Of a stretch of DNA of 64,000 nt, positions 12,701-21,944 are shown in pieces (within the stretch, counting starts at the first letter, position 1; every line of letters starts with the position of its first letter). The translations under genes and the position numbers were made by a program. The stretch covers positions 15,030,734-15,094,733 of the forward strand of contig NC_089738.1 of the NCBI RefSeq assembly GCF_035083965.1. The letters run 5' to 3'. Under the pieces are notes generated by a model that made no database searches, was not told the origin of the DNA, and saw only the letters and a list, made by a program, of their open reading frames with translations. The stretch comes from Branchiostoma lanceolatum. Its lineage: Eukaryota > Chordata > Leptocardii > Amphioxiformes > Branchiostomatidae.

Positions 12701-15538
12701 GATGTCCCCATTCACCACAACACTTGCGCTGAAGTCAGGAAATATGGAAAATGAAAATAAGACTCTTTGCTATTCAGTTTCGTTATTTTCATTCATACAA
12801 TGTCATCCTTATATTATGTTTGCAGATGTGAGCAGACTCGGTCAGGATTCTGGTTGATTTGTTTGTTCAAAGTTTGGTTCAAAGTAGGTTGACTGGACCA
12901 TGGTACTCCTGGAGTCGACAACTTGGGGCGGAGGTCAAAACAAGTAAAATATTTGTGTTCCAGACAAGTCACAGGTCACTTGTTGGAAAACTTGTTGGGT
13001 CACGAATGACATGTTTAACTTACGGAGTACAAGAAATTCTAGATCGTCGTGGTACAAAATACAACAGCAACATGTCAACTTGAATAGTCAGCAATTAGAA
13101 GTCATAACTCTCATGTACTTTGTATGCAATTTGTTCTTCTTAGGTCCAACAAGACTAGCTACTAATAAATGTAGGTTATTAGCTGATGGAATAAATAAAG
13201 TATCCAAATTGAAAGAGAGCAACGACAGCATTAAACACCGTCTGATGCAGACATCATGACTAGGTAGCAATATGGAGTACAATATACGGGACGTCGGTTT
13301 CCTTTTGTCTTCTAAAGTTAGATTAATTTTGATATTTTGACTTCTGACTATAATCTTATTTTCTGATACCTCAGAGGCTTTAATACATATATGCGCCATC
13401 ACGTATGACAGATCGGCGCAAGTGTGCCATAGTCTTACTGCACGTATGATACGAAGTTCTGTGATGTAAAATATATAGATAGACCCCCTGGGACCCTGGT
13501 GCCACTTGTGATAGCAGTGCTGGGGCGTGAACACGACACAGGCGTGTTTTACTGTCAATACTCACTCCAGGGGAGGGGGTTACGACATATAACAGCACTG
13601 TCATCCGTGAAATATTACCAACATCTGGCATAACATCTCTTTCATAGACATCCCTCAACAAGAAACACTAGTATAAACGAAACAAAAATGGAGAGCACCA
13701 AGCTTCAACATAAAGATCACTTACTGACCATAGTCACAACTTTGCACTGAGGAGTAACGTTATATATAAACCAGTTACAGCTGTGTATCTTCCTGTGCAT
13801 CACATGTGTAAACAAACTCCCCGAGAGCCAAAACACAGGGGTTGATAAGATGAATCCAATACAGACATTTTTAGATCCACCGCTATGAAGTTAATCTCAA
13901 AGCTGACCAGGTTTGTGCATCTGAAAGAGGCCCGAGCGCCAAGGCTTTTTATCGCTGAATCAGTAGTAATGCCTTTCCAGGCTCTACCCATAAATTGAAA
14001 ACTGGCGCTTGTCCCAACACATTAAACTGTATTGTATTGGCAACTCACTTTGAAAACGAGGTCTATAACCGCGCAATGCCAGGTCACAGTATGACAGTCT
14101 ACCCTAGCTGATTTGTATTCAAAGTATGGCGGAGTGTATTGCAGTCACAATATTTTCATATTTACGGACATGAAGTGCGTGTGATGATATTTACTTAGTG
14201 GATATTTTGTAAAGTCTCAGCAGTTGCGTCCCTGTCTCATTTAGAGAATATTGTAAGGCACTCTGTTAGTCTTAGGATGAGAGGCTGCGTTCTAATAGCT
14301 TGCAGGCTCTCCTAAACAAGTTCACATGTTGTGGCCACGGCCACATGCTGGCTAGATAGCTTTTGGTGAACCTCATAGAAGAAGGAGGGGGCAGACGGGA
14401 AGAGACAGAAATGTCACGGTGATGGCAGCGGCGGTCTGGGTCACGGCAAACTGGGCCGGCACGAGGGGAGGAGCTTGGAACAGTTGTGCCGGCGACCCAT
14501 ATTTCAACAGCTAGTTCTAACGGTCAAGGCTGCAGGTGTGCGTTGACTTAATAGGTTAAAAGATCGAAACGTTAAGTTGTACGCTCTACTTTGATCAAAA
14601 CACCATGTTCTAACAAGGACCTTGCAATTGGCTCTAAGCTGTTCGTGTAGCTTTCTTGGTCACAAAATATTACAAAAAGTCGTCCAAAAGTTTTGAAATT
14701 CGTTGCCATCAGGTTTCACTGGGTGTCATCCTCACGGTTTATTTCCAGGTTCCACCTTCTGCTAGGTGAAGGTAGAGCCTGGAACTAAACAGGATGACAC
14801 TCGGGCGAGGGGGTCTGACCGCTTGGAAAGATAACCAGGGAAGGAAAAGGCGACGATTTACCAATGTCAAGTTTTCAAACGACTGGACACGGTGACACGC
14901 AGTAACAGGTGCAGCAGTCACCGTATTTAACGTATCACCGTACTGGTATCAGATGTATTGGCAGCACAAGCTCGTAAAGTGGGTCAACCGCTTTCTGGAA
15001 GTAAAAGTGCCGCTGAGGTGGTAAAGATTTACGAAGATCTTGCCGCGCAGACACAATAAAAAGTGACACTAGCTCAGCTCCTTGCCCCAGTGACCTGTCA
15101 AACCAAGACAGATATCCAGTAAAGGCCGACCACGTGGCAACAGTAGTAGGATGCTAGCCAAACAGACGTCTGGCTTCGGTATATCACGGGATACTGTAAG
15201 TTTTCGTATAATTTAGCTAAAGCCCTGTGCCTATAGGGATTGTGACTCATTTGACTGGTTAGTACTGAATGTTGGATGTAGAGCTAACCAAAGCCGGCTG
15301 GCAGACCTCTGATTGACCAAGATTAGCTGAGCTACTCGCGTCCCCGGCCGTTTCCACACTATCATGGCCGTTAATCTCAAACTGTCTCAAGGCTAACGAC
15401 ACACGGGAGGCAGGCTTTAGAAAAGCAAACCAAAGCGGAACTATTCGATTAGATTGATGGTACTCTGAGTTTGTAGACATACCTGTCGAGGCAGCAGCAG
15501 ACGAGAAGAGGAAACCAGGAGCGGAAGATGACAGACAT
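799..15538 (-). CDS. Secreted M14 N/E-type metallocarboxypeptidase with three transthyretin-like domains and mucin-like spacers
   Basis: Fourteen exons: 15538-15483, 12728-12643, 10626-10462, 10003-9807, 9436-9263, 8818-8714, 8270-8066, 7519-7380, 7050-6951, 6458-6341, 5869-5658, 5102-4935, 4690-3095, 2753-799. They total 5277 nt, 1758 aa, and every junction keeps phase. Seen: a hydrophobic signal peptide (residues 1-18); a CPE/CPN/CPM-like catalytic domain (about 50-376) with zinc ligands H114 and E117 (HGNE) and H250, substrate-binding N192-R193 (DLNRNFPD) and catalytic E347 (MELGC); then a TTR-like domain starting at the usual place. The family removes C-terminal Lys/Arg from peptides outside cells or in the secretory pathway, so that role is inferred. 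Odd: the usual Tyr 22 residues before the catalytic Glu is Phe (F325); two extra TTR-like domains (about 545-620, 1075-1170) follow Ser/Thr-rich spacers; the tail is long and basic. No GPI-type or membrane C terminus is visible. The fold and family are secure; the activity is not proven. Confidence 0.9.
1657..1884 (-). repeat. Four 57-bp coding repeats (19-aa basic unit) in the carboxypeptidase tail
   Basis: Four exactly contiguous 57-nt units encode the consensus (S/G)G(K/R)RRKPEVT(P/T)A(Q/H)TE, followed by two variable residues and QR, at about residues 1398-1473. Each unit has a KRRK/RRRK cluster, a potential basic cleavage or polyanion-binding site. Copies differ by few substitutions, so expansion looks recent and copy number may vary between individuals. 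An identical FWQWW motif lies on each side of the array, at about residues 1375 and 1717. Confidence 0.9.
2550..3200 (-). other. Third TTR-like domain (extra copy)
   Basis: The end of exon 4690-3095 reads [16 protein letters not shown] and [12 protein letters not shown] phase-1 intron (3094-2754) follows, and exon 2753-799 begins [17 protein letters not shown], then CNFVLGPDP. The intron again sits just before the DGxFW motif. If this intron is retained, translation ends about 18 codons into it, giving a shorter protein without the basic tail. Domain limits are approximate. Confidence 0.85.
3821..4168 (-). repeat. 58-residue tandem duplication inside the mucin-like spacer
   Basis: Two adjacent 174-nt copies (about 3821-3994 and 3995-4168) lie within the large Ser/Thr-rich exon of the carboxypeptidase. 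Both encode GNSTISDVS(L/F)DAT, then (R)xPDT(V)VRA and a leucine-containing segment. The 174-bp period keeps the reading frame. Confidence 0.8.
4547..5102 (-). other. Second TTR-like domain (extra copy)
   Basis: Exon 5102-4935 gives [11 protein letters not shown] and [11 protein letters not shown]. After a phase-1 intron, the start of exon 4690-3095 gives [15 protein letters not shown] and CDFVLSPEP. This repeats the first TTR-like domain motif by motif and has its intron at the same codon and phase, so it arose by duplicating the exon pair. The lower boundary is approximate. Confidence 0.85.
5948..6193. mobile_element. MITE, AAGCCCC family, copy 1
   Basis: A 246-bp element with terminal inverted repeats (AAGCCCCCCTCTCACTGGAC at the left, its complement at the right) in an intron of the carboxypeptidase gene. 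Its interior shares the TTTTTGGTCATA and GGTAACACAA blocks with the copy at 48740-48997. It has no coding capacity. Confidence 0.85.
6341..7050 (-). other. First TTR-like domain of the carboxypeptidase (two exons)
   Basis: Exons 7050-6951 and 6458-6341 encode the transthyretin-like beta-sandwich that follows the catalytic domain in all M14 N/E carboxypeptidases. The signature reads [10 protein letters not shown], then [10 protein letters not shown], intron, then [13 protein letters not shown]. The split falls in phase 1 just before the xDGxYW motif. A further intron (phase 2) separates it from a Cys-Asp-Phe strand and the first Thr-rich spacer in exon 5869-5658. Confidence 0.9.
8533..8681. 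mobile_element. Short foldback element, CTAGCC ends
   Basis: The inverted ends CTAGCCAGGGTGCCAT and its near complement enclose a hairpin containing GAGTGTAGGAGCC-type arms. The flanks TTGTGCAC and TTGTACAC look like an 8-bp target duplication with one change. It sits in an intron of the carboxypeptidase gene and is related to the hairpin at 28730-28809. Confidence 0.75.
10182..10413. mobile_element. MITE with CCGCGGCCTAT ends
   Basis: Imperfect inverted repeats: CCGCGGCCTAT...GCTCTGCTAAACC...GGTTTCCA at the left and the complementary blocks at the right (TGGAAACC, GGTTTAGCAGAGC, ATAGGCCGCGG). The centre carries a second inverted pair, CAGCCAATCAGAGAAT / ATTCTCTGATTGGCTG. It lies in the intron between exons 10626-10462 and 10003-9807. 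Confidence 0.8.
10627..12642 (-). other. Carboxypeptidase intron 2
   Basis: This 2-kb intron runs from the donor of exon 12728-12643 (AAAG/GTACGT) to the acceptor of exon 10626-10462. I see no exon-like stretch or strong repeat in it, only a 15-base G run near 12391-12405. Confidence 0.7.
12729..15482 (-). other. Carboxypeptidase intron 1
   Basis: A 2.75-kb intron separates the signal-peptide exon from the rest of the gene. The phase-2 junction (AG + C) restores a Ser codon. The only structured item I see is the hairpin at 14723-14800. Confidence 0.7.
14723..14800. repeat. Short imperfect hairpin
   Basis: GTGTCATCCTCACGGTTTAT...CCAGGTTCCACCTTC pairs with GAAGGTAGAGCCTGG...AACAGGATGACAC around an 8-base loop. 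It is probably a tiny foldback element in carboxypeptidase intron 1. Confidence 0.65.
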
Positions 15539-15860
15539 TTCTTCCGGACAGACTCAGCTCCGCACCCGAGGAAACCCAAACACAAGAACGGTCCGACCCT
15601 GAGCCTCGCGCTGAGGTAGCGCCGTCACTGTTCTGCATCCTGCATCTCGGCAGCCATGTGAGTTTATGAACCTCCTCAGACCGAGCCTTAAAGTAAAAGT
15701 AGCCCGTCAGGAGCGCTGAAGACCCCCGCGCGGAGAGAGAAGGGCCGGCGCGGTCGCGGTGGAGTCCCCTCGGCTGCCGACTGCACGCACGGCCTGAGCA
15801 CACCGCGCCCCCTGCGCGCCTGTAAACACGCGGGAAATTTGGAAAAATGTCAGGCATCTC
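15539..15860 (-). promoter_or_regulatory. GC-rich 5' region of the carboxypeptidase gene
   Basis: About 300 bases upstream of the ATG at 15538 are clearly richer in G, C and CpG (15560-15840) than the surroundings, and no TATA box is evident. This fits a 5' UTR plus CpG-type promoter. The transcription start cannot be fixed from the sequence. Confidence 0.4.
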
Positions 15861-16429
15861 CATGGGAAGAAAGACCCTGCGTGTACGGATGGGAAACGAT
15901 GAAGAGACGCTTTGTTAGTTCACGATCAACAACATGATCCCACTCGAATCAAGAAAATATTAACATAGATAAAACTATTACTGAGTGACCTTTAAGCATG
16001 AAAAGTTAAGATTATACACACACTGCTCATCTGGTAGCATCAAGGCGACTGGGGGCCTGCTGCTGACCAGCTGCCAAAACGCATACCCAAGAAGATAACA
16101 ATAGCCTCTTGTAGACTTTTAGGATTTTCAAATCATGCTAAAATGCACGCGATATCTGTTTGCATACCTGTGTGATTCGACCGGATATAAGCAACATGCC
16201 CAGATGGTCTATCTGGATTCGGGAGTAAATATACATTTATATAAATATAAATGACGACTGAAGTCGAGGTTCTCATCGACTACGATGGACGAACATCATA
16301 TAAATATATATTGATGAATATATACCTCCAGCAGAGAGTTAGAAGATTCATCACAATCACATATTTCATACCGGCGATTCAGATTTTGAAAATACATGTA
16401 TAAAACTCATTTGATATGAACCATCCCCT

Positions 16430-17065
16430 ACTTGGATCATCCTCTCCTTGGATAATCTCTTGCTAGGATCATCCCCTACTTGAACGAACCATCCACAGTA
16501 CTTGAACCATCCACTACTTGCATGCTTGCGTCATCCCCTACTTGGATCATCCCCTACTTGCATCATCCCCTACTTGGATCATGGTTTCACTCTATCTATG
16601 CTTGGACCATCCCCTCCTATGATCATCCCCTCCTTGGATCATCCCCTACGTGGATCATCCCCTACTTGGATCATCCCCTACTTGGACCCTCCCCTACTTG
16701 GATCATCCCCTACTTGGATCGTCCCCTACTTGGATCATCCCCTCCTTGGATCATCCTCTACTTGGACCCTCCCCTACTTGGACCCACCCCTATTTACATT
16801 CTCTCCTAGTTGGGTCATCCCATACTTGGATCATCCCTTACTTGAACCTCCCCTACATGGATCATCCCCTACCTGCACCACCCCCTTACATGGATCATCC
16901 CCTCCTTCGATCATCCCCTCTTTCGATCATCCCCTACTTAAACCCACCCCTACTTGGATCATGGTAATGTCTGTTTCACTCTATGCTTGGATCATCCCCT
17001 CCTTCGATCATCCCCTAATCGGATCATCCCCTCCTTCGATCATCCCCTACTTGGATCACCCCCTA
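16430..17065 (+). repeat. 16-bp minisatellite
   Basis: Some 35-40 imperfect copies of a 16-base unit close to ATCATCCCCTACTTGG, with CTTCG, ACATG and GACC variants. All three plus-strand frames stay open for long stretches because the unit contains no stop codon, so the resulting ORFs (HPLLGSSPTWI-type periodicity) are not genes. Confidence 0.9.
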
Positions 17066-17552
17066 CATCTGTTCCTGATCAGCTTGACCCACGGGACCGC
17101 GACGAATGTTGTTGACTTTCAACTACGGGACGACCTTCTTGTCTGCCCGAGGATTACTTTTTAACGAGGAATAAATGGTTGTGAATCTGATAGTTTTAAC
17201 AAAGAAAGGAGAACGGACGTTTCCTCTAAATACAGTTCGAAAACGTTGCTTGTATTATTCAAGACCGACTTTCACAGTCAGACATGTCAACGCCAAGCCT
17301 GTGTATATGTGAGGTCAGAGCACGGTCTGGCGCACATGGATAACAGCTAGGCTACATATGTTGAAATGGTTCCTGTGGGTAACTTACATAGATGAGCCAG
17401 TAGATGCATATGATAGCGCCCGTATGTGTCTGTATATGTGTATGAGCGTTTGTCTATGTGTGTCTATGTGTCTGTGTACTTCAGTGTTTGTGTGTGTGTG
17501 TTTGTCGCGCGCGCGCGCGTGTGCCTGTGTCTGTCTGTGTGTTTGTATGTGT

Positions 17553-17570
17553 GTCTGTGTGTGTGTGTGA

Positions 17571-17646
<76 letters not shown>
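17553..17646. repeat. (TG)n microsatellite
   Basis: A nearly pure TG run, preceded from about 17405 by degenerate TGTGTCTG/TGCG sequence. Together with the 16-bp minisatellite it fills most of the gap between the carboxypeptidase promoter and the first small-peptide gene. Confidence 0.95.
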
Positions 17647-17647
<1 letters not shown>

Positions 17648-18016
17648 CGTGCGTACGTGCTTGTGTTTCTCTGTGTCGGTGTTTCCCTCAGTGTCTGTCT
17701 CTCCAATAAAACGCCAAGGCATTTTGATAATTGATAACTTGGTCCTTATTCGCCAAAATTAGGTTAGCGATTTCACCTGGTGTACTTGTATGTCAGATCT
17801 AAGGTCGGCATTTGGGCGAACCCGCTACCTCGTTCATTCAGAGATAGCATTGTAATCTTCATCATTTTAATAGACTTGAACACATTGAAACGCTTACCGA
17901 CATAGGCTTACACGGCGGACAAAACTCTGAAAGACAGAATGACATTTTATCTCCTGATCATATCAAAAGCTCGGCAGTGTAGTCGTTGTCGTACCTGATT
18001 AGTTCATCGCAGTAGA

Positions 18017-18105
18017 CCAATCACAAAAAGTGCATTTTCCTGACCAATGAGAGTGCAAAGAATGCATCAAGCAGCCAATGAGAGATCGAGAAGGCACTAT
18101 ATAAA
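18017..18105 (+). promoter_or_regulatory. Promoter of the first small secreted-protein gene: three CCAAT boxes and a TATA box
   Basis: CCAAT occurs at 18017-18021, 18044-18048 and 18075-18079; the last two sit in the same context, CCAATGAGAG. TATATAAA follows at 18098-18105. The ATG at 18192 is 87 bases past the TATA box, leaving room for a 5' UTR of about 55-60 bases. The layout suggests a strongly and perhaps inducibly expressed gene. Confidence 0.75.
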
Positions 18106-18191
18106 CCGAACGTGTGGCGCATTCTTTACTAAATCGGACAGAAAAGCAGCCTCACACGCACAAACTCGTATGAACGTCTCACGGCTAGAAC

Positions 18192-20141
18192 ATGAAGGTG
18201 TCTACATTGTCCGCTCTGCTCCTGACGCTGGTGTGCTGCGCCATGCTGGCAGAAGTCGTCACAGGTAGGGATATTCCAGTTGTTGCTCTGCGAGATTATA
18301 TGAATATAAATTAATTTCATGTAAGACTGTCAGTTTTTTGTAAAAAATAGTGTAGAAAGTTGAAATATCAAGTTGCATGCACCAGTACGGAAGACCGAAA
18401 AACGCGCACGGACACATTTTCCAGCGTTATATTGGGCGTTTTTTACTTCATATTTCTATGTATTTCGCTTCAAACTGTACTCTAGCATGGTTCGTCTGAA
18501 GCCAGTCGGTGGAATAGTTCTCTAATAGCCACGTGCATGTTAATTTCTAGCTTGCATATGATTAACACAGGTGCTCAACTTTAACTGATTGCACGTGTAC
18601 ATTTGATTTCATGTTGTTCACCGCAACCATAACTTTCGATGTGTTCGTTTTTTCTATCCTTGCTTGCAACTTGGAAAGGCGGTAAGGGTGACCTGGACAG
18701 TCTCAAGACCAAGAAGGACGTGATACGTTACATCAAGGCCGCTGACGACCGTAAGCGAACATGCCATAGACTTCGGTCCATACCAACACTGCACGTGAAT
18801 AGACATAGTTAACACTTCACGCTCTTGCACAGGTTTTGTTAGATACATAGCGTACATAGTAATATTACCTTCCAGTGCACGTTGGATCTATGGATGACCA
18901 TTTAAAACGGCATGACTGGTTAATGTTTCGCGTTATGCCACCACCAACTGTAACACTAGGGTACGACCTGCACACCCTATGCCTGATGCCCTGCGAGGGC
19001 TTTGCATACACTATAATGCTAATACATTATGCATTGATGTAGATGTAAGATGTAAGATCCAGTATTGTACATGACTTTAACGCACGTGCTCGCTTCAACC
19101 ACTGCCCCCTGGAGTAAGACGAGTGAAGTGCGTTACCGTAACCAATATTATTTACCTTCTGAATTTCAGAGATTGCAGCTGCCAAGGAAGTCTACGCCAA
19201 GCTGGTCGCCATGGGGAAAATAAAGTTAGCCAAACGGTTCCAGAAGAGGGCAAAATCTTACTGTAAGTTCGAAATGCTTTCTAGTAAATGTCTATCTACA
19301 TTTAGTTTTGATTTTATTTTATTACCTCAATGACAAAAAGAGGTATAGCTTTTGACTTCGTTTGTGCACGTGTGTATGCGTATCTGGAGCAATAACGTAC
19401 GACCCTCTTGATGGATTGCCATATCTTGGATGTTGGGTGGGCGTTGCTGACGCGATTTTGGGCCTCCTGGAGACTGACCTTCGTACTGCAGCAGAATTCT
19501 TAGCTTTTGTATCATTTGTCCTGGACATGCCTTTGTTTTGTTTTGTTTCTTACGATTTTAATTGTGTCTGACGATTTTAGTTGTGTTGAATGTCTGTTTA
19601 CTGTGCATCGTAGACACTTTTAACTTTTCCAAAGAATACAGACCTTTTTATTGACGTAAATATAATTCTAATTTAAATCCCCAGACGACTGTCGGTGGGT
19701 AATTGGTTGTAGACGTACATTGTAATCCAATATGGCACAACTGACGTGAAAATGAAAGGTCGATCTGTATGTGGCTAGCATTGGGATTCTGTGTGAAGGC
19801 ATAAGAATGACAGCTGCGTTGTTACCTTCAAATTTCAATGCGCAAATTTTATCTGACTCTACATACTGGATACTAATCATTTTAATAATCAAGCTACTGT
19901 TTTGTTTTTCGTTACATCTATCATTGTTTCTTTCGCACCTCGGTTACTGCATGTATCATTCCCGTACTGTTAGTGTTTCATACTTCCTCACATGTTTTGT
20001 TCCTTGTGTTTAGTGTGATGTCGCGTGTTTGCTTAAGTGAGACATTATGTGTTTTTGATGTTGCAATAAAAACTTATCTTTGTGTTTCTCCTAGTCAAAA
20101 AGCAGTCCAGGAAGGGGGAAAATAATGAGGACAACGAGTAG
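18192..20141 (+). CDS. Small secreted cationic protein, paralog A (94 aa)
   Basis: Exons 18192-18264, 18679-18750, 19170-19262 and 20095-20141 total 285 nt; all three introns are phase 1. Seen: a strong signal peptide (MKVSTLSALLLTLVCCAMLA, cleavage near residue 20-24); a helix-prone, alternately charged segment (KKDVIRYIKAADD); a Lys/Arg-rich amphipathic segment (KLVAMGKIKLAKRFQKRAKS); and a short tail turning acidic (GENNEDNE) before TAG. There are no Cys residues after the signal peptide. I do not recognise the family. A secreted cationic helix with an acidic end could be a host-defence peptide precursor or a matrix/mucus protein, but that is a guess from composition. It is homologous to the gene at 21945-24482: same exon 3 length (93 nt), same phases, shared AKxFxxRA motif. 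The acceptor of exon 2 (GGAAAG) is the weakest junction. Confidence 0.82.
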
Positions 20142-21944
20142 CCGTGCTGAGACTGAGGTTGACAGGACTGCCTGATGACTAGCGAGAAGAATGAAAATTG
20201 TCAAATCTATAGAATATGCAAGCCTTGTACATTAATGTTGTATCACATATAAAGAGTAAATGTTGTGTAAAGTATGTTTCAAAGTTATCACTCGTGATGT
20301 TATTTGAAAATTCTAAAAAAAATGTATTTACCACACGTTGTCATAAACTCGCAAAGTATGTAGTAATGTTGTAAGGAAATCTACAAAGTAACGTCGTATC
20401 TGCTACAAGTTAGAATTTGTGATAGCCATATTCAGCTTTGTCTAGTAAACGTTCGGAAGAGACACACTTCCAATAGAGCCATGTTTGTTATGTCAACTGT
20501 CTCCGTGCATTCCAGTAACTATTGATCAGAAAATTGTCCGATCTTCTAAGCCTTCTCTCGTAGAGAATAAATAATTATTTTGAAAAGCATTGACTTGTTC
20601 ACGTTTTCTTGTGAGATGAGCAGCAGAGAAAAGAATATGTTAAGAAACTTAGCGTCATTTAAACTGTTACTTCGCGATGGTTATAATCTAAGAGTCCAAA
20701 AATTTATTAAACTAATCTTCCAAAAAAAAATGAAATATCTACCAATCCATTAAAAGCACAATAGCAACCCTAGCGATTATTCACAGAATTACACTCCTTA
20801 CCGTGATGGCGTTCCTATCAAAGATGTCTGTTTTAAAACGAACGTTGTGCCTATTTAAGGTTTGTGAGATAGTTTTAAAATTCAGGCACGAGAGCTAAAA
20901 CTACATTAGATACGAAGGTTATAAAGCACTACGAATATGTGTAAGATAGTAGTAGTCCAGGTCTAAGTAAACGTATACAGTACCCATTAAACTTGCATCT
21001 GTCAGAATTAACATGGTGCATGAAAGGGATCTCGCTGATTTTGGACACATTTACGTAGTCGTATAATGTCTAAAGTTTCATTGATGACGTTTAGTATGAA
21101 TACAATGATGCAGATATATGAAAAGCGAATTCAAAGTATTGCTTAACTAATATGTCTGAATGATATAAGAAACATTTTATACAAAACTTGAAGAAAAAGC
21201 ACTACTCACAAATGTCACCCTTGAAATCCGTCCATGCGGACGTGTGTCGGGCACAATCTAACAAACAAGACAAGCAGACTTCACGCCCTTTACGCAATAC
21301 GCTTCAGTGGATGTCAGAGACATACACAAGGACTCACAAAAACGATACTTCATTCACTATGTGTGAAATAACAAAATGTTTTCAACCGTTCTGTCAATGA
21401 TAGATTCTCCAGAAGAATAGTGTTATGATTTTAAGGAGAAACAATAACGGAACTCCGTGGCCAAGTAATATCAATCCTGTCAAGATTGCAACATGTCGAG
21501 AGTTGTTTGTTTCTTTGTTTCTTTGTTTTATCAAGATCTCCATTAGTGTCACAAAATGAAACACCATTTTACCTGGAGTCCACTTACATAATAAATGGAT
21601 ATGGAATATCTCTATCTCCAAATTATACTGAACCGCTTCAATCCTGTATAGCTATTCAACGAAAATGTATTGATCATTGATAGGCTTTTGAAACCTACGA
21701 CTCTACGACTTTTCCGACGTTATCGAAGCAAAGTCACCAGGCTTCTGATCAACTAAGTGCACTTAATTCGAGTTTTTAACAAAATTATCTGATTGTCCAA
21801 TAATCCGACGAGGGGCATTCTATCACGTGACATGTGGTCACCAATCAAAACGATGCTTTTAGGGTCGTAATTTCTAATTATTTGCCAGGTGCCCAGGTGA
21901 ATGACGGAGGAGTGGCGTCCTCAGTTTCTCGCCTGTCAGAAATC
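20142..21944 (+). other. 3' UTR of paralog A and intergenic spacer
   Basis: TATAAAG-type sequence near 20250 and a canonical AATAAA at 20576-20581 are possible poly(A) signals for the upstream gene. The remaining 1.3 kb is AT-rich with no coding signal I can support. CCAAT motifs near 21798 and 21841 may belong to the promoter of the next gene, which has no clear TATA box. Confidence 0.5.
20576..20581 (+). terminator. Possible poly(A) signal of paralog A
   Basis: AATAAA 435 bases after the stop codon at 20139-20141. It is the first canonical hexamer downstream; the closer TATAAA near 20250 is an alternative. Confidence 0.45.

Noticed and set aside
16480..17164. 220-codon proline-rich ORF with PLLGSSPTWI periodicity
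   Set aside because: A 16-bp minisatellite without stop codons is open in all three frames; no start context, domain or splice signals support coding.
17358..17762. Cys-Val and His-Thr rich ORFs
   Set aside because: Translations of the TG microsatellite.
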